Assembly (NCBI RefSeq): GCF_010974825.1
Contig: NZ_JAAILA010000031.1
Location: 62,001 to 126,000, forward strand
Length of the DNA: 64,000 nucleotides
Origin: Aeromonas rivipollensis
Lineage (GTDB): Bacteria; Pseudomonadota; Gammaproteobacteria; Enterobacterales; Aeromonadaceae
Direction: 5' to 3'
The notes beneath the pieces were generated by a model, which was not told the origin of the DNA, searched no databases, and saw nothing but the letters and a program-made list of their open reading frames with translations. Positions within the stretch are counted from its first letter, which is position 1. The number at the start of each line of letters is the position of its first letter. Both the position numbers and the translations under genes were made by a program. This document shows, one piece after another, positions 12,141 through 20,633 of the stretch.

Positions 12141-13946
12141 TTAACGATCCACATCCGACATGACGAAATCGATACTGCCCAGGTAGACGATGAGATCCGA
12201 CACCATCTGGCCACGGATCACCGAGGGGATCTGCTGCAGGTGGGCAAAGCTCGGAGTCCGGATCCGGGTCCGGTAGCTCATGGTGGAGCCGTCGCTGGTC
12301 AGGTAGTAACTGTTGATCCCCTTGGTCGCCTCTATCATCTGGAAGGACTCGGCGGCCGGCATCACAGGGCCCCAGGAGACTTGCAGGAAGTGGGTGATCA
12401 GGGTCTCGATGTCCTGCAGGGTGCGTTCTTTGGGCGGCGGCGTGGTGAGCGGGTGATCCGCCTTGAAGGGCCCCTCCGGCATGTTCTTCATGCACTGCTC
12501 TATGATGCGCATGCTCTGGCGGATCTCCTCGATGCGCACCGTGGCTCTGTCGTAGGCATCCCCATTGCTGCCCACCGGCACCTCGAACTCGAACTGATCG
12601 TAGCCGGAATAAGGGCGCCATTTGCGCACGTCGAAGTTGAGGCCGGTGGCCCGCAGACCGCCCCCCGTGGTGCCCCAGGCGAGCGCCTGCGCCGTGTTGT
12701 AGGCGGCGACGCCTATGGTACGACCGCGCAGTATGCTGTTGCGCATGGCGGCCTTCTCATACTCCATCAGGCGCTTGGGCAGCCAGCTCAGCAGGTTGTC
12801 CTGGATGAGACGGGCCCAGCCGATGGGCAGGTCGTGGGCCACACCGCCGATGCGGAACCAGGCCGGGTGCATGCGGGCGCCCGTGATGGCCTCGATGATG
12901 GTGTAGATCTTCTGCCGGTCGGTGAAGGTGAAGAAGACAGGGGTCATGGCCCCCACGTCCTGGATGTAGGTGCCAAGGAACAGCAAGTGGCTCTGGATGC
13001 GGAACAGCTCCGCCATCATCACCCGGATCATGTCGACCCGGTTGGGAACCTTGATCCCCGCCAGCTTCTCGACTGCCAGCACATAGGGCAGGTTGTTCAT
13101 CACCCCGCCTAAGTACTCGACCCGGTCTGTGTAGGGGATGTAGCTGTGCCAGGACTGGCGCTCGCCCATCTTCTCGGCACCGCGGTGGTGATAGCCGATG
13201 TCAGGCACGCAGTCGCGGATCTCTTCCCCGTCGAGCTGCAGCACCAGGCGGAAGGCGCCGTGGGCCGAGGGGTGGTTGGGACCGAGGTTCAGGAACATGT
13301 AGTCCTCGTTCTCGTTGCCCCGGGCCATGCCCCACTCTTCGGGCTTGAACAGCAGGTTGTCCTGCTCCTGATCCTGCTTGACCGCATCGAGCATGAAGGG
13401 ATCGAACTCGGTGGCGCGGGCCGGGTAGTCCTTGCGCAGCGGGTGTCCCTGCCAGCTCTTTGGCATCATGATGCGGGTGAGATGGGGGTGACCGTCGAAG
13501 GTGATGCCCATCAGATCCCAGACTTCCCGCTCGTACCAGTTGGCGTTGGGGAAGTGACGGCTGACGGTGGGCAGGTGCAGATCGCTCTCCATCAGCGGCA
13601 CCTTCAGCATCACATCGGCGTTACGGTCGATGGAGATGAGGTGATAGAAGACGGTGAAGTCGCTGCCCGGCAGGCCGTGGCGATGGCTGCGCATCCGCTC
13701 GTCGGTGGCGCTGAGATCAAACAGCATCACGAAGGGGGAGGGAAGCTTTTGCAGGAAGCCCATCACGTCCAGCAGCAGATCGCGGGAGAGCCAGATCACC
13801 GGCACTCCGGTACGGGTGCTCTGCACCGTGAAGCGCTCGGCACCGAAGTGGGCGAAGAGTTCGCCGACCACCTGGGCATCGGCGTGATCCGCCGTCTGCC
13901 CCTGGGCCATGGTGTAGTTGCTTGGGAATTCTCGAGTCAGTTTCAT
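12141..13946 (-). CDS. nuoC: NADH-quinone oxidoreductase fused subunit C/D
   Basis: Single 601-residue polypeptide joining the 30-kDa subunit (NuoC, about residues 1-190) to the 49-kDa subunit (NuoD, from about 205), as in E. coli and relatives. The D part contributes the quinone site next to cluster N2; the conserved [18 protein letters not shown] segment marks its start and the sequence ends in the family-typical [15 protein letters not shown] 2-bp gap separates it from nuoB. Often named nuoCD. Confidence 0.97.
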   Translation of the reverse strand: MKLTREFPSNYTMAQGQTADHADAQVVGELFAHFGAERFTVQSTRTGVPVIWLSRDLLLDVMGFLQKLPSPFVMLFDLSATDERMRSHRHGLPGSDFTVFYHLISIDRNADVMLKVPLMESDLHLPTVSRHFPNANWYEREVWDLMGITFDGHPHLTRIMMPKSWQGHPLRKDYPARATEFDPFMLDAVKQDQEQDNLLFKPEEWGMARGNENEDYMFLNLGPNHPSAHGAFRLVLQLDGEEIRDCVPDIGYHHRGAEKMGERQSWHSYIPYTDRVEYLGGVMNNLPYVLAVEKLAGIKVPNRVDMIRVMMAELFRIQSHLLFLGTYIQDVGAMTPVFFTFTDRQKIYTIIEAITGARMHPAWFRIGGVAHDLPIGWARLIQDNLLSWLPKRLMEYEKAAMRNSILRGRTIGVAAYNTAQALAWGTTGGGLRATGLNFDVRKWRPYSGYDQFEFEVPVGSNGDAYDRATVRIEEIRQSMRIIEQCMKNMPEGPFKADHPLTTPPPKERTLQDIETLITHFLQVSWGPVMPAAESFQMIEATKGINSYYLTSDGSTMSYRTRIRTPSFAHLQQIPSVIRGQMVSDLIVYLGSIDFVMSDVDR

Positions 13947-13948
13947 GG

Positions 13949-14623
13949 TCAGATCTCATCCGGCGTGCGCAGGTTGGTGACTTGGATGCGCTCTTCCCGC
14001 TTGCGATCCTTCTCGGCCTGCATCTGGGGACGGTAGATCCCCTGATCGCCCACCACCCAGGAGAGGGGGCGGCGCTCCTTGCCGATGGAGTCCTGCAGCA
14101 GCATCAGGGCCTGCAGGAAGGCTTCGGGACGGGGCGGGCAGCCCGGAATGTAGACATCGACCGGCAGGAACTTGTCCACCCCCTGCACCACGGAATAGAT
14201 GTCATACATGCCGCCCGAGTTGGCACAGGCGCCCATGGAGATGACCCACTTGGGTTCGAGCAGCTGCTCATAGAGGCGCTGGATGACAGGCGCCATCTTG
14301 ATGAAGGGAGTGCCGGCGATCACCATGAAATCCGCCTGACGGGGCGAGGCCCGGATGACTTCGGCGCCGAAGCGGGCCACGTCATGGGGGGAGGTGAAGG
14401 CGGTACACATCTCCACATAGCAGCAGGAGATGCCGAAGTTGTAGGGCCAGAGGGAGTTCTTGCGGCCCCAGTTGACGGTGTCTTGCAGCACCTCTTCGAG
14501 GCGCCCGATCATGATGCCGCGGGTCGCCTGCTGCGCCAGCGGGTCATCGACGGTCTGGCGCTGTTCCTGGGGGTAGCGCTCAACGGGCGCATCCGGGTCA
14601 ATCCGGGTCAGGGTGTACTTCAT
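13949..14623 (-). CDS. nuoB: NADH-quinone oxidoreductase subunit B (cluster N2)
   Basis: Holds the terminal 4Fe-4S cluster N2 that reduces quinone. The unusual tandem cysteines are visible in ISCCYVEMC, with the other ligands in [11 protein letters not shown] and GCPPRPEAF. At 224 residues it matches E. coli NuoB (220). Second gene of the operon, 29 bp after nuoA. Confidence 0.97.
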   Translation of the reverse strand: MKYTLTRIDPDAPVERYPQEQRQTVDDPLAQQATRGIMIGRLEEVLQDTVNWGRKNSLWPYNFGISCCYVEMCTAFTSPHDVARFGAEVIRASPRQADFMVIAGTPFIKMAPVIQRLYEQLLEPKWVISMGACANSGGMYDIYSVVQGVDKFLPVDVYIPGCPPRPEAFLQALMLLQDSIGKERRPLSWVVGDQGIYRPQMQAEKDRKREERIQVTNLRTPDEI

Positions 14624-14652
14624 GGTGCAACCTCAAAGGGATAATCGGTAAA

Positions 14653-15057
14653 TCAGTCTGGCTTCTTGTCAGTCAGGACGCGTTTCTTCGGGGCCCAGTC
14701 GAGGGCACCGATGCGCCACAGGTAGATGAGGCCTACCAGCAGCAGGGTGATGAAGATGGTGGCTTCGATAAAGCCGACCCAGCCGCTTTCCCGAACGGAG
14801 ACGGACCAGGCGAAGAGATAGAGCGCTTCGACGTCGAAGATGACGAAGAACATGGCGACCAGATAGAACTTGGCGGAGAAACGCAGACGGGCATTGCCGA
14901 CGGAATCTATGCCGGATTCGAAGGGCCTGTTTTTGGCACGGCCATAGGCGCGTCCCCCCAGCAAGGCCGCGACGCCTATCATGGTCAGGCAGATGCAGAT
15001 GGCCCCAATGACATAGACAGCAAAGGCCCAATGCTGGACAGCAATATCAGCAAACAT
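14653..15057 (-). CDS. nuoA: NADH-quinone oxidoreductase subunit A
   Basis: First gene of the nuo operon. Three-helix membrane subunit of 134 residues; the loop motif [23 protein letters not shown]-type segment (about residues 46-68) and the [11 protein letters not shown] stretch are the family signatures. The 258-bp region upstream holds the operon's regulatory DNA. Confidence 0.96.
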   Translation of the reverse strand: MFADIAVQHWAFAVYVIGAICICLTMIGVAALLGGRAYGRAKNRPFESGIDSVGNARLRFSAKFYLVAMFFVIFDVEALYLFAWSVSVRESGWVGFIEATIFITLLLVGLIYLWRIGALDWAPKKRVLTDKKPD

Positions 15058-15108
15058 AGGAGTTTTCCCTAACCGAATTAATCATGTGACTTAACAAGGA
15101 TGCTACGT

Positions 15109-15114
15109 ATTATG
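15109..15114 (-). promoter_or_regulatory. Candidate -10 box of the nuo promoter
   Basis: Minus-strand CATAAT about 50 bp upstream of the nuoA ATG is a good sigma-70 -10 hexamer, but no clear -35 lies at the right distance, which would fit an activator-dependent promoter. Assignment is by motif only. Confidence 0.35.
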
Positions 15115-15148
15115 CCAGTTCCATACTGATTTACATGTCATTTCAAAG

Positions 15149-15163
15149 GATTAATTATTAATC
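15149..15163. promoter_or_regulatory. Perfect 7-1-7 palindrome upstream of nuoA
   Basis: GATTAAT-T-ATTAATC is an exact inverted repeat about 90 bp upstream of the nuoA start. The AT-rich, TTAAT-containing arms resemble ArcA-type direct repeats only loosely. The binding protein is unknown. Confidence 0.45.
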
Positions 15164-15209
15164 AACGGGAGGAAAATCGCGTTTTGCTAGCGGGGTCAAT
15201 TTTCTCATT

Positions 15210-15224
15210 TGAGAATCATTTTCA
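15210..15224. promoter_or_regulatory. Candidate Fur box upstream of the nuo operon
   Basis: TGAGAATCATTTTCA matches the 7-1-7 Fur consensus (TGATAAT-N-ATTATCA) at 13 of 15 positions. It lies about 150 bp upstream of nuoA and 90 bp from the motB-like gene's terminator, so nuo is the only gene it can plausibly serve. Iron control of an iron-sulfur-rich complex would make sense, but the distance from the putative -10 is large. Confidence 0.5.
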
Positions 15225-15285
15225 ATTGCTTTTACGCGGTGGGGAAAACAGCTGATTCGCTTGCAAAATAAACTAATCGACAAAA

Positions 15286-15314
15286 CGAAAGACCCCGCAT
15301 GGCGGGGTCTTTTC
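15286..15314 (-). terminator. Terminator after the stator operon
   Basis: Perfect 8-bp stem GACCCCGC/GCGGGGTC with a 3-nt loop (15291-15309), followed on the minus strand by a U-rich run. It lies immediately after the stop codon of the MotB-like gene. Confidence 0.85.
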
Positions 15315-15315
15315 A

Positions 15316-16191
15316 TCAGGGGGCGAGGAGGGGGAGGGCTTGCTCCGCCGCCTTGCCCTGGGAGAGCACTATCTCCACCCGGCGGTTGGCCTGGCGATGG
15401 GCCGGGGTGTCGTTGGCAAAGCGGGGCTGGGTGTCGGCCACGCCCTGGGCGATGACGCGGCGCGAATCCAGCTTGGGGTTGGTGAGCAGGGTATGGACTA
15501 TGGTGGCCGCCCGCAGCACCGACAGCTCCCAGTTGTTGCGATAGAGCTCCACCGGCGCCTGGGAGTTGTCGGTGTGGCCGGTGACCACCACCATGCCCGG
15601 AATATCGGCCAGCACATCGGAGACCTTGTTGACCAGGGGGATGAACTGGGGCTGCAGGAAGGCTGAATCGGCGGGGAACAGGGTCTTCTCGCCGATGCGG
15701 ATCACCAGCTGGCTGCCGAGCTGCTCCACCTCGATCTCCTGGGATTCAATCTGGCTCTTGAGCTGCTGCTGCAGTTTTTGCTTGGTAACCGTGGCCCAAT
15801 CCTGCTCCTTGGTCTTGTGCGGCCATGACTCGGTGGCGCTGGGCTTCTCCGAGGCGCCTATGGTCTCGTTGAAGGGGTCGGCCGCGGCGGCCGGGCTCTG
15901 GGTGTCCAGCAGCTCCTCCTTCTGGGAGGTACCTGGGGTGGTCTTGGACTCAGGCTCGAGTATGCCGGTGCCCCCTTGCATCACGGGAGAGCCCGCGGGC
16001 AGAGAGATGAGGCCTATCTTGCCAAGAGACTCGATAAAGCCCTGGATCAGCACCCGGGTTTCCGACTGCTTGGCCATGGCGAAGGAGTAGAGCACCACGA
16101 ACAGGGCAAACAGCAGGGTCATGAAGTCGGCATAGGAGACCAGCCAGCGCTCATGGTTCTCCGGTGCCTCAGCCTTTTTCTTTTTCGCCAC
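15316..16191 (-). CDS. Flagellar motor stator protein, MotB/PomB2/MotD type
   Basis: Peptidoglycan-anchored half of an ion-driven stator. From the GTG at 16191 (GGAGG five bases upstream) the product is 291 residues: a short basic N-terminus, one membrane helix containing the ion-binding Asp22 in SYADFMTLLFALF, a linker, and a C-terminal OmpA-like domain with GHTDNSQAPVELYRNNWELS and NRRVEIVL. A longer TTG start at 16215 exists but has no good ribosome site. Overlaps the motA-like gene by 23 bp. Aeromonas species are known to have two polar stators, PomAB and PomA2B2; this pair is closer to the MotC/MotD type, so PomB2 is the likely name. Confidence 0.88.
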   Translation of the reverse strand: MAKKKKAEAPENHERWLVSYADFMTLLFALFVVLYSFAMAKQSETRVLIQGFIESLGKIGLISLPAGSPVMQGGTGILEPESKTTPGTSQKEELLDTQSPAAAADPFNETIGASEKPSATESWPHKTKEQDWATVTKQKLQQQLKSQIESQEIEVEQLGSQLVIRIGEKTLFPADSAFLQPQFIPLVNKVSDVLADIPGMVVVTGHTDNSQAPVELYRNNWELSVLRAATIVHTLLTNPKLDSRRVIAQGVADTQPRFANDTPAHRQANRRVEIVLSQGKAAEQALPLLAP

Positions 16192-16927
16192 CGTGACCTC
16201 CGAGGTAGGGTTCAAGGGTCACTTGCAGCCGCTGTTGTGACTCGCCGTCCACTATGCAGAGGATGCCGGTCAGGGTCATCTCCTTGTAGTGGCGGATCTG
16301 GTGGGCGAATCCCTTGTAGCGGTTGCCAAAGGGCAGGAAGATCAGGTTGGCGGCACCGACCCCGTAAATGGTGGCGATGAAGGCCACTGCGATGGCGCCC
16401 CCCAGCTTGTCGGGCTGATCGAGCAGCCCCATGGCATGGATCAGGCCGAACACGGCACCGACTATCCCCATGGTCGGGCAGTAGCCTCCCATGGCTTCGT
16501 AGAATTTGACGGTCTGCTCGAGATCTTCCTGCTCGAATTCGATCTCGTTTTCCAGCACCTCGTGGATCTTGGTCTTCTCGTAGCCATCCACCATCATCTG
16601 CACCCCCTTTTTCAGGAAGGGATCCTTGATGTCATCGATCATCCCCTCCAGCGCCAGCATGCCGCTGCGCCGGGCATTGCCTGCCAGGGTCTCCAGCAAC
16701 TGGGCCTGCTCCAGCATGTCGAGGCGCAGGGGAGAGATGAGCCACTTGAAACGCTTGAAGGTCTTGCCGACCACGGAGAAGGGGAATTGGGTCAGGGCGG
16801 CACCCACTGTGCCCCCGATCACGATGAGAAAGGCGGGGAGATCGAGCAGGGCGCTGGGGTGCCCCCCCTCGATGATGTTGCCACCCAGGATGGCAGCCAG
16901 GGCCAGCAGCAAACCAATAAGACTCAT
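16169..16927 (-). CDS. Flagellar motor stator protein, MotA/PomA2/MotC type
   Basis: Four-helix stator subunit (252 residues) that with the MotB-type partner conducts ions and generates torque on FliG. Helices at about 2-20, 30-50, 145-170 and 180-205 bracket a large cytoplasmic loop; the N-terminal LALAAILGGNIIEGGHPSAL and the GGTVGAALTQFP segments are like Pseudomonas MotC. No other flagellar gene is nearby, as is common for stator pairs. Ion preference cannot be read from the sequence with confidence. Confidence 0.88.
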   Translation of the reverse strand: MSLIGLLLALAAILGGNIIEGGHPSALLDLPAFLIVIGGTVGAALTQFPFSVVGKTFKRFKWLISPLRLDMLEQAQLLETLAGNARRSGMLALEGMIDDIKDPFLKKGVQMMVDGYEKTKIHEVLENEIEFEQEDLEQTVKFYEAMGGYCPTMGIVGAVFGLIHAMGLLDQPDKLGGAIAVAFIATIYGVGAANLIFLPFGNRYKGFAHQIRHYKEMTLTGILCIVDGESQQRLQVTLEPYLGGHGGEKEKG

Positions 16928-16958
16928 TTGTCCATATCCCTATGCGTTGTGTGTGGCT

Positions 16959-16988
16959 AGTGTAGCCATTTAACTATCAGTTTTTCAA
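16959..16988 (-). promoter_or_regulatory. Sigma-70-like promoter of the stator pair
   Basis: Minus-strand TTGAAA (16983-16988) and TACACT (16959-16964) are separated by 18 bp and lie about 35-60 bp upstream of the MotA-like ATG. Confidence 0.5.
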
Positions 16989-17243
16989 AACGAAATACAA
17001 TCGGTGAGCAATATCCGGGAGCTAACCGGCACGGGCCCACCCTCCTGTGTCGGCCCGTGTCGCGGGATCATGAGGGCTGGCGGGCGCCAGCATGGCAGCA
17101 AGGGGGCAACCGGGTATCCTGGCCCCTTGGTGAAGTGGAAAGGGATTGTGCGGACAGGTCGGTGATAAAAAGAGAGTGATGGGCGAGGAGTGGTGGAGAG
17201 CGGTCTTCTCCCCTCGGTTCTGGGGGCGCAGGAGTTCAAACGC

Positions 17244-17271
17244 AAAAAACCGACCCTGAGGTCGGTTTTTT
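17244..17271 (-). terminator. Terminator of the third tRNA-Ser tail unit
   Basis: Stem CCGACC/GGTCGG with flanking A and T runs, nearly identical to the terminator directly after tRNA-Ser at 17587-17613. It follows the degenerate tRNA tail ending at 17278. Confidence 0.8.
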
Positions 17272-17277
17272 ATAATT

Positions 17278-17297
17278 TGGCGGTGGGTCGGGATTGA
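17278..17297 (-). repeat. Degenerate tRNA-Ser 3'-end copy (tail unit 3)
   Basis: On the minus strand ATCCCGACCCACCGCCA resembles the last 17 bases of tRNA-Ser(GGA) and ends in CCA, then runs into an A/T-rich stretch and a terminator, exactly as the real gene does. It lies 160 bp beyond tail unit 2. Confidence 0.7.
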
Positions 17298-17392
17298 CTC
17301 GCGCCATCCCTGGCGCTCGCCCTGCGGCTGTCCAAGGGGGCTGTCCTGCCCCCTTGTCGAACCAGGGTTAGAACCGAGCCGCCCCTCACCGG

Positions 17393-17436
17393 ATAAAGTA
17401 AAAGGGCCTGTCTTGCGACAGGCCCTTTTACTTTAT
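17393..17436 (-). terminator. Long terminator hairpin of tail unit 2
   Basis: Perfect 20-bp stem (17393-17412 with 17417-17436) and a 4-nt loop. An almost identical hairpin follows the second tRNA-Ser at 52413-52456. Confidence 0.85.
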
Positions 17437-17437
17437 T

Positions 17438-17454
17438 TGGCGGTGAGGGAGGGA
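17438..17454 (-). repeat. Exact copy of the tRNA-Ser 3' end (tail unit 2)
   Basis: Seventeen bases, TCCCTCCCTCACCGCCA on the minus strand, are identical to the 3' end of the tRNA-Ser gene at 17620-17707, 182 bp away in the same orientation. The preceding CGAATC also resembles the T-arm. No other part of a tRNA is present. Confidence 0.85.
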
Positions 17455-17586
17455 TGATTCGCCACTGCGTGGCTCACCCCTTAGGGGCGGCCGTTGGCCG
17501 TTCATCGCAGCAAGCTGCTCTGCTCGAACCCGGCGAGGGTTCTCCCCCTCCCTCCATGGGCATCAGGTTTGCGGTGCCCCCAGATG

Positions 17587-17613
17587 CAAAAAACCGACCC
17601 TGAGGTCGGTCTT
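17587..17613 (-). terminator. Terminator directly after tRNA-Ser (copy A)
   Basis: Stem 17594-17599 with 17604-17609 followed on the minus strand by six Ts. Confidence 0.85.
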
Positions 17614-17619
17614 TCAATT

Positions 17620-17707
17620 TGGCGGTGAGGGAGGGATTCGAACCCTCGATACGTTGCCGTATACACACTTTCCAGGCGTGCTCCTTCAGCCACTCGGACA
17701 CCTCACC
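17620..17707 (-). tRNA. tRNA-Ser(GGA), copy A
   Basis: Class II tRNA of 88 nt including encoded CCA. Acceptor arms GGTGAGG and CCTCACC pair, the anticodon loop CTGGAAA gives GGA, the variable arm is long, and the T-loop is GGTTCGAATCC. Identical in sequence to the gene at 52324-52411 on the other strand. It is preceded by its own promoter and followed by two tail-repeat units. Confidence 0.97.
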
Positions 17708-17779
17708 AAATTTTTGACTGCTGTTTAACGTGTTCAATCGCCACGTGGTTCGTTGCGCTGCTGCGCTGGAACGGGGCGT

Positions 17780-17808
17780 AATTTAGGGGAAAGCTGACTC
17801 GGGGTCAA
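17780..17808 (-). promoter_or_regulatory. Promoter of tRNA-Ser copy A
   Basis: Minus-strand TTGACC (17803-17808) and TAAATT (17780-17785) with a 17-bp spacer, followed by a GC-rich discriminator typical of stringently controlled stable-RNA promoters. The -10 region and its surroundings are shared with copy B. Confidence 0.75.
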
Positions 17809-17884
17809 ACACTTTTCCCCTTATTTTTCAGAATCTTTATCGAATGCCTATCCCTTGCACAGAATGCCGGTTTTTTAAACCGGC

Positions 17885-18502
17885 TCAGGGTTTGTCCAAA
17901 ATGATCAGGCTGTCGGGCAACTCGTTTTGATCCCGGGTCGCCGGAAATGCATCGGTCAGTATGGCGCTGGTGCGCTCCACGCACTCGAGGAAGCCCTGCT
18001 CCACCTCCTTGTTGCGCACACGCACCACGAAGTCGTCGATGATCAGCTGCCACTGCGCGTTGTCTATGTGCTGGGCTATGCCGTCATCCACCAGGATCTC
18101 CACATAGTGCTCCGCCACCGAGACGAAGATCAGCACCCCGAGCCGGTCGCGGGTGCGGTGCAGCCCCTGCTCGACAAATTGCAGGCGGGCCATCAGTGCA
18201 GCCCTGTGCTGACGCACCTTTTTCGGGATCAGCCGCATCTTGATGGGGGTCCAGTGGAACAGCAGGCTCAGCAGCAACCAGACCGACCACTGCACCAGCA
18301 GGATCTCGTACCAGCCGAGCCAGAAACCGAGCTGGAACACCAGCAAGGGGGTGAGCATGGCCAGCAGCGCCGCCCAGAGAGTGGGAATGTAGCGATACCC
18401 ATCGCTGGCCGGAGCCAGCACTGTGACCAGTTCAGCATCAGTCTCTAGCTCCGCTTCGCGCACCTTGGCTTGAAGCGTGTGGAAGAACTGTTTAGAAATC
18501 AT
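17885..18502 (-). CDS. TPM-domain membrane protein
   Basis: A 205-residue protein with an N-terminal half-TPM region, two central membrane helices (about residues 40-90, WAALLAMLTPLLVFQLGFWL and following) and a C-terminal part with GVLIFVSVAEHYVEILVDDGIA, the hallmark of TPM (TLP18.3/Psb32/MOLO-1) domains. There is no signal peptide, so the domain is probably cytoplasmic or membrane-held, unlike the secreted YgcG type next to it. It is the third gene of a lemA-ygcG-TPM cluster. Biochemical role unknown. Confidence 0.8.
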   Translation of the reverse strand: MISKQFFHTLQAKVREAELETDAELVTVLAPASDGYRYIPTLWAALLAMLTPLLVFQLGFWLGWYEILLVQWSVWLLLSLLFHWTPIKMRLIPKKVRQHRAALMARLQFVEQGLHRTRDRLGVLIFVSVAEHYVEILVDDGIAQHIDNAQWQLIIDDFVVRVRNKEVEQGFLECVERTSAILTDAFPATRDQNELPDSLIILDKP

Positions 18503-18522
18503 GATTTGTCTCTTTACTCCTG

Positions 18523-19245
18523 TTACCAGCCACCGGAGGCTCCGCCACCGCCAAAACTGCCGCCGCCACCGCTGAATCCGCCGCCAGAGCGACCACCAAA
18601 GGAGCCGGCACCAAATCCACCGGCCATGTAGGCCGCCCGACGTCGTCCCCCCGGCCCACCGCCGCCACCACGCAGGTTGTGCAGCACTATCATCGCAATC
18701 ACCACCAGAATAAACAGCCAGGGGCCGCCACCGCTGTCACTCTTCGGCTGCTCGACCGGCTGATACTCTCCGGCGAGTGCCTTCATGATGCTCTGGCTGC
18801 CGGCCACCACGCCGGCCACCATGTCGCCGCGCTTGAAGGCGGGCAGGATCCGGGTCTGGATGATGTTGGCGGCGATGGCATCGGGCAGGGCGCCCTCCAG
18901 GCCATAGCCCACCTCGATGCGCACCTTGCGCTCATCCTGGGCGATCAGCAGCAGCACGCCGTTGTTCTTGCCCTTCTGGCCTATGCCCCAGTGGCGACCG
19001 AGCTGGTAGCCGTACTCCTCTATGGTCTCCCCATCGAGGCTGTCGACGGAGACCACCACCAGCTGGATACCGCTGCGCTTTTCAAAGGCAGCCAGTTGCT
19101 GGGTCAGCTGGTGGGCCTGTTTGCGGGACATCAGCGCCGCCTCATCCACCACACGTCCGCTCAGGGCCGGAAAGTTCGGCGCGGCTTGCAGCGCTGCCGT
19201 CCAGAGCAGCAGCAAGGGGAGCAGCGCGCGCAACATCATGGTCAT
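18523..19245 (-). CDS. YgcG-family TPM-domain protein
   Basis: A 240-residue protein with a signal peptide (about residues 1-22), a periplasmic TPM domain (about 30-155, ending in the IAANIIQTRILPAFKRGDMV segment), a membrane helix near 175-190 and a glycine-rich tail (GGSFGGGGASGGW). This is the architecture of the YgcG/BatZ-like family that accompanies LemA. The start overlaps the lemA stop (ATGA). The function of the LemA/TPM module is still poorly defined. Confidence 0.88.
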   Translation of the reverse strand: MTMMLRALLPLLLLWTAALQAAPNFPALSGRVVDEAALMSRKQAHQLTQQLAAFEKRSGIQLVVVSVDSLDGETIEEYGYQLGRHWGIGQKGKNNGVLLLIAQDERKVRIEVGYGLEGALPDAIAANIIQTRILPAFKRGDMVAGVVAGSQSIMKALAGEYQPVEQPKSDSGGGPWLFILVVIAMIVLHNLRGGGGGPGGRRRAAYMAGGFGAGSFGGRSGGGFSGGGGSFGGGGASGGW

Positions 19246-19832
19246 TGGAAGCTGACCTTGGGCGCCTCATCGGCACCGGGCTTGGCGCTGAAACTGGGTT
19301 TGGCCTCGAGATCCGAATAGAGCAGCTTGGACCAGATGACCCCCGGGAAGGTGCGGATCTCGGTATTGAACTGGCGTACCGCCTCTATGTAGTCGCGCCT
19401 GGCCACCGCGATGCGATTCTCGGTGCCTTCCAGCTGGGCCTGCAGGGTCAGGAACTGCTGATCCGCTTTCAGATCCGGGTAGCGCTCGACCACCACCATC
19501 AGGCGGGAGAGGGCGCTGGAGAGCTGATCCTGGGCCGCTTCAAAGGTCTTGAGCTGGGAGGGGTCGCTCACCTGCACGCTGCCGACCCGGGCGCGGGCAT
19601 CGGTGACCGCTTTCAGGGTATCCTGCTCATGGCTGGCGTACCCCTTGACGGTGGCCACCAGGTTGGGAATGAGATCGGCGCGGCGCTGATACTGGTTCTC
19701 GACCTGGCCCCAGCTTGCCTTGACCTGCTCATCCAGGGTGGGGATGTTGTTCATGCCGCACCCGGTCAATCCCAGCAGCAGGGTGAAAGTCAGCAGGCAC
19801 TGGGTGGCCCTGTGCCGGAGTGAAGTGGCCAT
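19242..19832 (-). CDS. lemA: LemA family lipoprotein
   Basis: From the ATG at 19832 (GGAG upstream) the 196-residue product has a lipoprotein signal with lipobox LTGC (Cys25) and the LemA core of long helices, including the conserved YQRRADLIPNLVATVKGYA and FNTEIRTFPG segments. An upstream ATG at 19847 is in frame but lacks a ribosome site. First gene of the three-gene cluster with YgcG and the second TPM protein. Confidence 0.88.
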   Translation of the reverse strand: MATSLRHRATQCLLTFTLLLGLTGCGMNNIPTLDEQVKASWGQVENQYQRRADLIPNLVATVKGYASHEQDTLKAVTDARARVGSVQVSDPSQLKTFEAAQDQLSSALSRLMVVVERYPDLKADQQFLTLQAQLEGTENRIAVARRDYIEAVRQFNTEIRTFPGVIWSKLLYSDLEAKPSFSAKPGADEAPKVSFQ

Positions 19833-19889
19833 CTTGTTGTTCTCCATTGAAATTTCTGACGGATATCGGCTCACCATAGCAGCTTGTGG

Positions 19890-20633
19890 TCAGCCCTCAC
19901 AACGCTTCGGTAAGACGGGGGCACGGTAGCTCATGGAGACCTTGGGCAACTGGGGCTTGTCCTTGAGCCAGGAGGCCAGCTCGGCATCGCAACCATTGCC
20001 GGGTGGGATGGGGGCCTGGGGCTGGCAATCCGGGCTATTCGCCGGGCAGCGCAACCTGACGTGGAAGTGGCTGAAGTGGCCGACCCAGGGGCGCAGCTTG
20101 GCGACCCAGGGTTCATCGACCGCCCGTTTGCACACCTCGGCCTTGATGACGGGGTTGACGAAGATGCGCGCCACCTCGGGCTTGCTGGCCGCGAGGCGCA
20201 GCAGATTGAGCTGCTGGGGGCCAAAGCGCCCCGGCAGCATTTTGTAGCTGGGCTCATCGATCAGCGCCCACTCCTTGGGGGCGTCCTGCTCCCATTTGCT
20301 GATGGGGTGGTTTGCCATCCGGAACCAGATGTCGGCGTCGAGGCCGGTCTGGTGGCTGCGATGGCCGGAGGTGAAGGGGCCGCCACGGGCCATGGCGAGA
20401 TCGGCGATATAGAGATCCGGCATGCCGGCCAGCCTGGTCTGGTTGGCCAGGCCCTGCAGGTAATGAATGAGATCGGGGTGACCGTAATAGCGCAGCCGCT
20501 TGGTGCGGATCACCTGATAGCCGGGTCCCGTCAGCGGCAGGGATACGCCGTTTTTCAGACAACCGGCCGCGTAGCCGCCGATGGCTTCTGCATAGAGGGC
20601 GCTGGTGGTGAACAGCAGGGCAGTGGCGAACAT
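19890..20633 (-). CDS. mepA: Penicillin-insensitive murein endopeptidase
   Basis: Periplasmic zinc LAS peptidase that cuts D-alanyl-meso-diaminopimelate cross-links. From the ATG at 20633 (GGAG upstream) the product is 247 residues with a signal peptide ending near ALYA, the metal motif HRSHQTGLDADIW and the second motif HFSHFHVRLRCP. The remaining cysteines match the E. coli MepA pattern. A longer open frame to 20744 has no signal peptide and is rejected. Confidence 0.93.
   Translation of the reverse strand: MFATALLFTTSALYAEAIGGYAAGCLKNGVSLPLTGPGYQVIRTKRLRYYGHPDLIHYLQGLANQTRLAGMPDLYIADLAMARGGPFTSGHRSHQTGLDADIWFRMANHPISKWEQDAPKEWALIDEPSYKMLPGRFGPQQLNLLRLAASKPEVARIFVNPVIKAEVCKRAVDEPWVAKLRPWVGHFSHFHVRLRCPANSPDCQPQAPIPPGNGCDAELASWLKDKPQLPKVSMSYRAPVLPKRCEG

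Noticed and set aside
17152-17180. Possible fourth tRNA tail (ATCACCGACC on the minus strand)
   Set aside because: Only about ten bases resemble a tRNA 3' end, no CCA and no terminator follow; too weak.
16985-17245. 86-codon minus-strand frame before the tRNA-Ser tails
   Set aside because: Low-complexity proline/serine/arginine sequence without a ribosome site; it lies in non-coding DNA.
17474-17737. 87-codon frame over tRNA-Ser copy A and its flank
   Set aside because: It is read through the tRNA gene.
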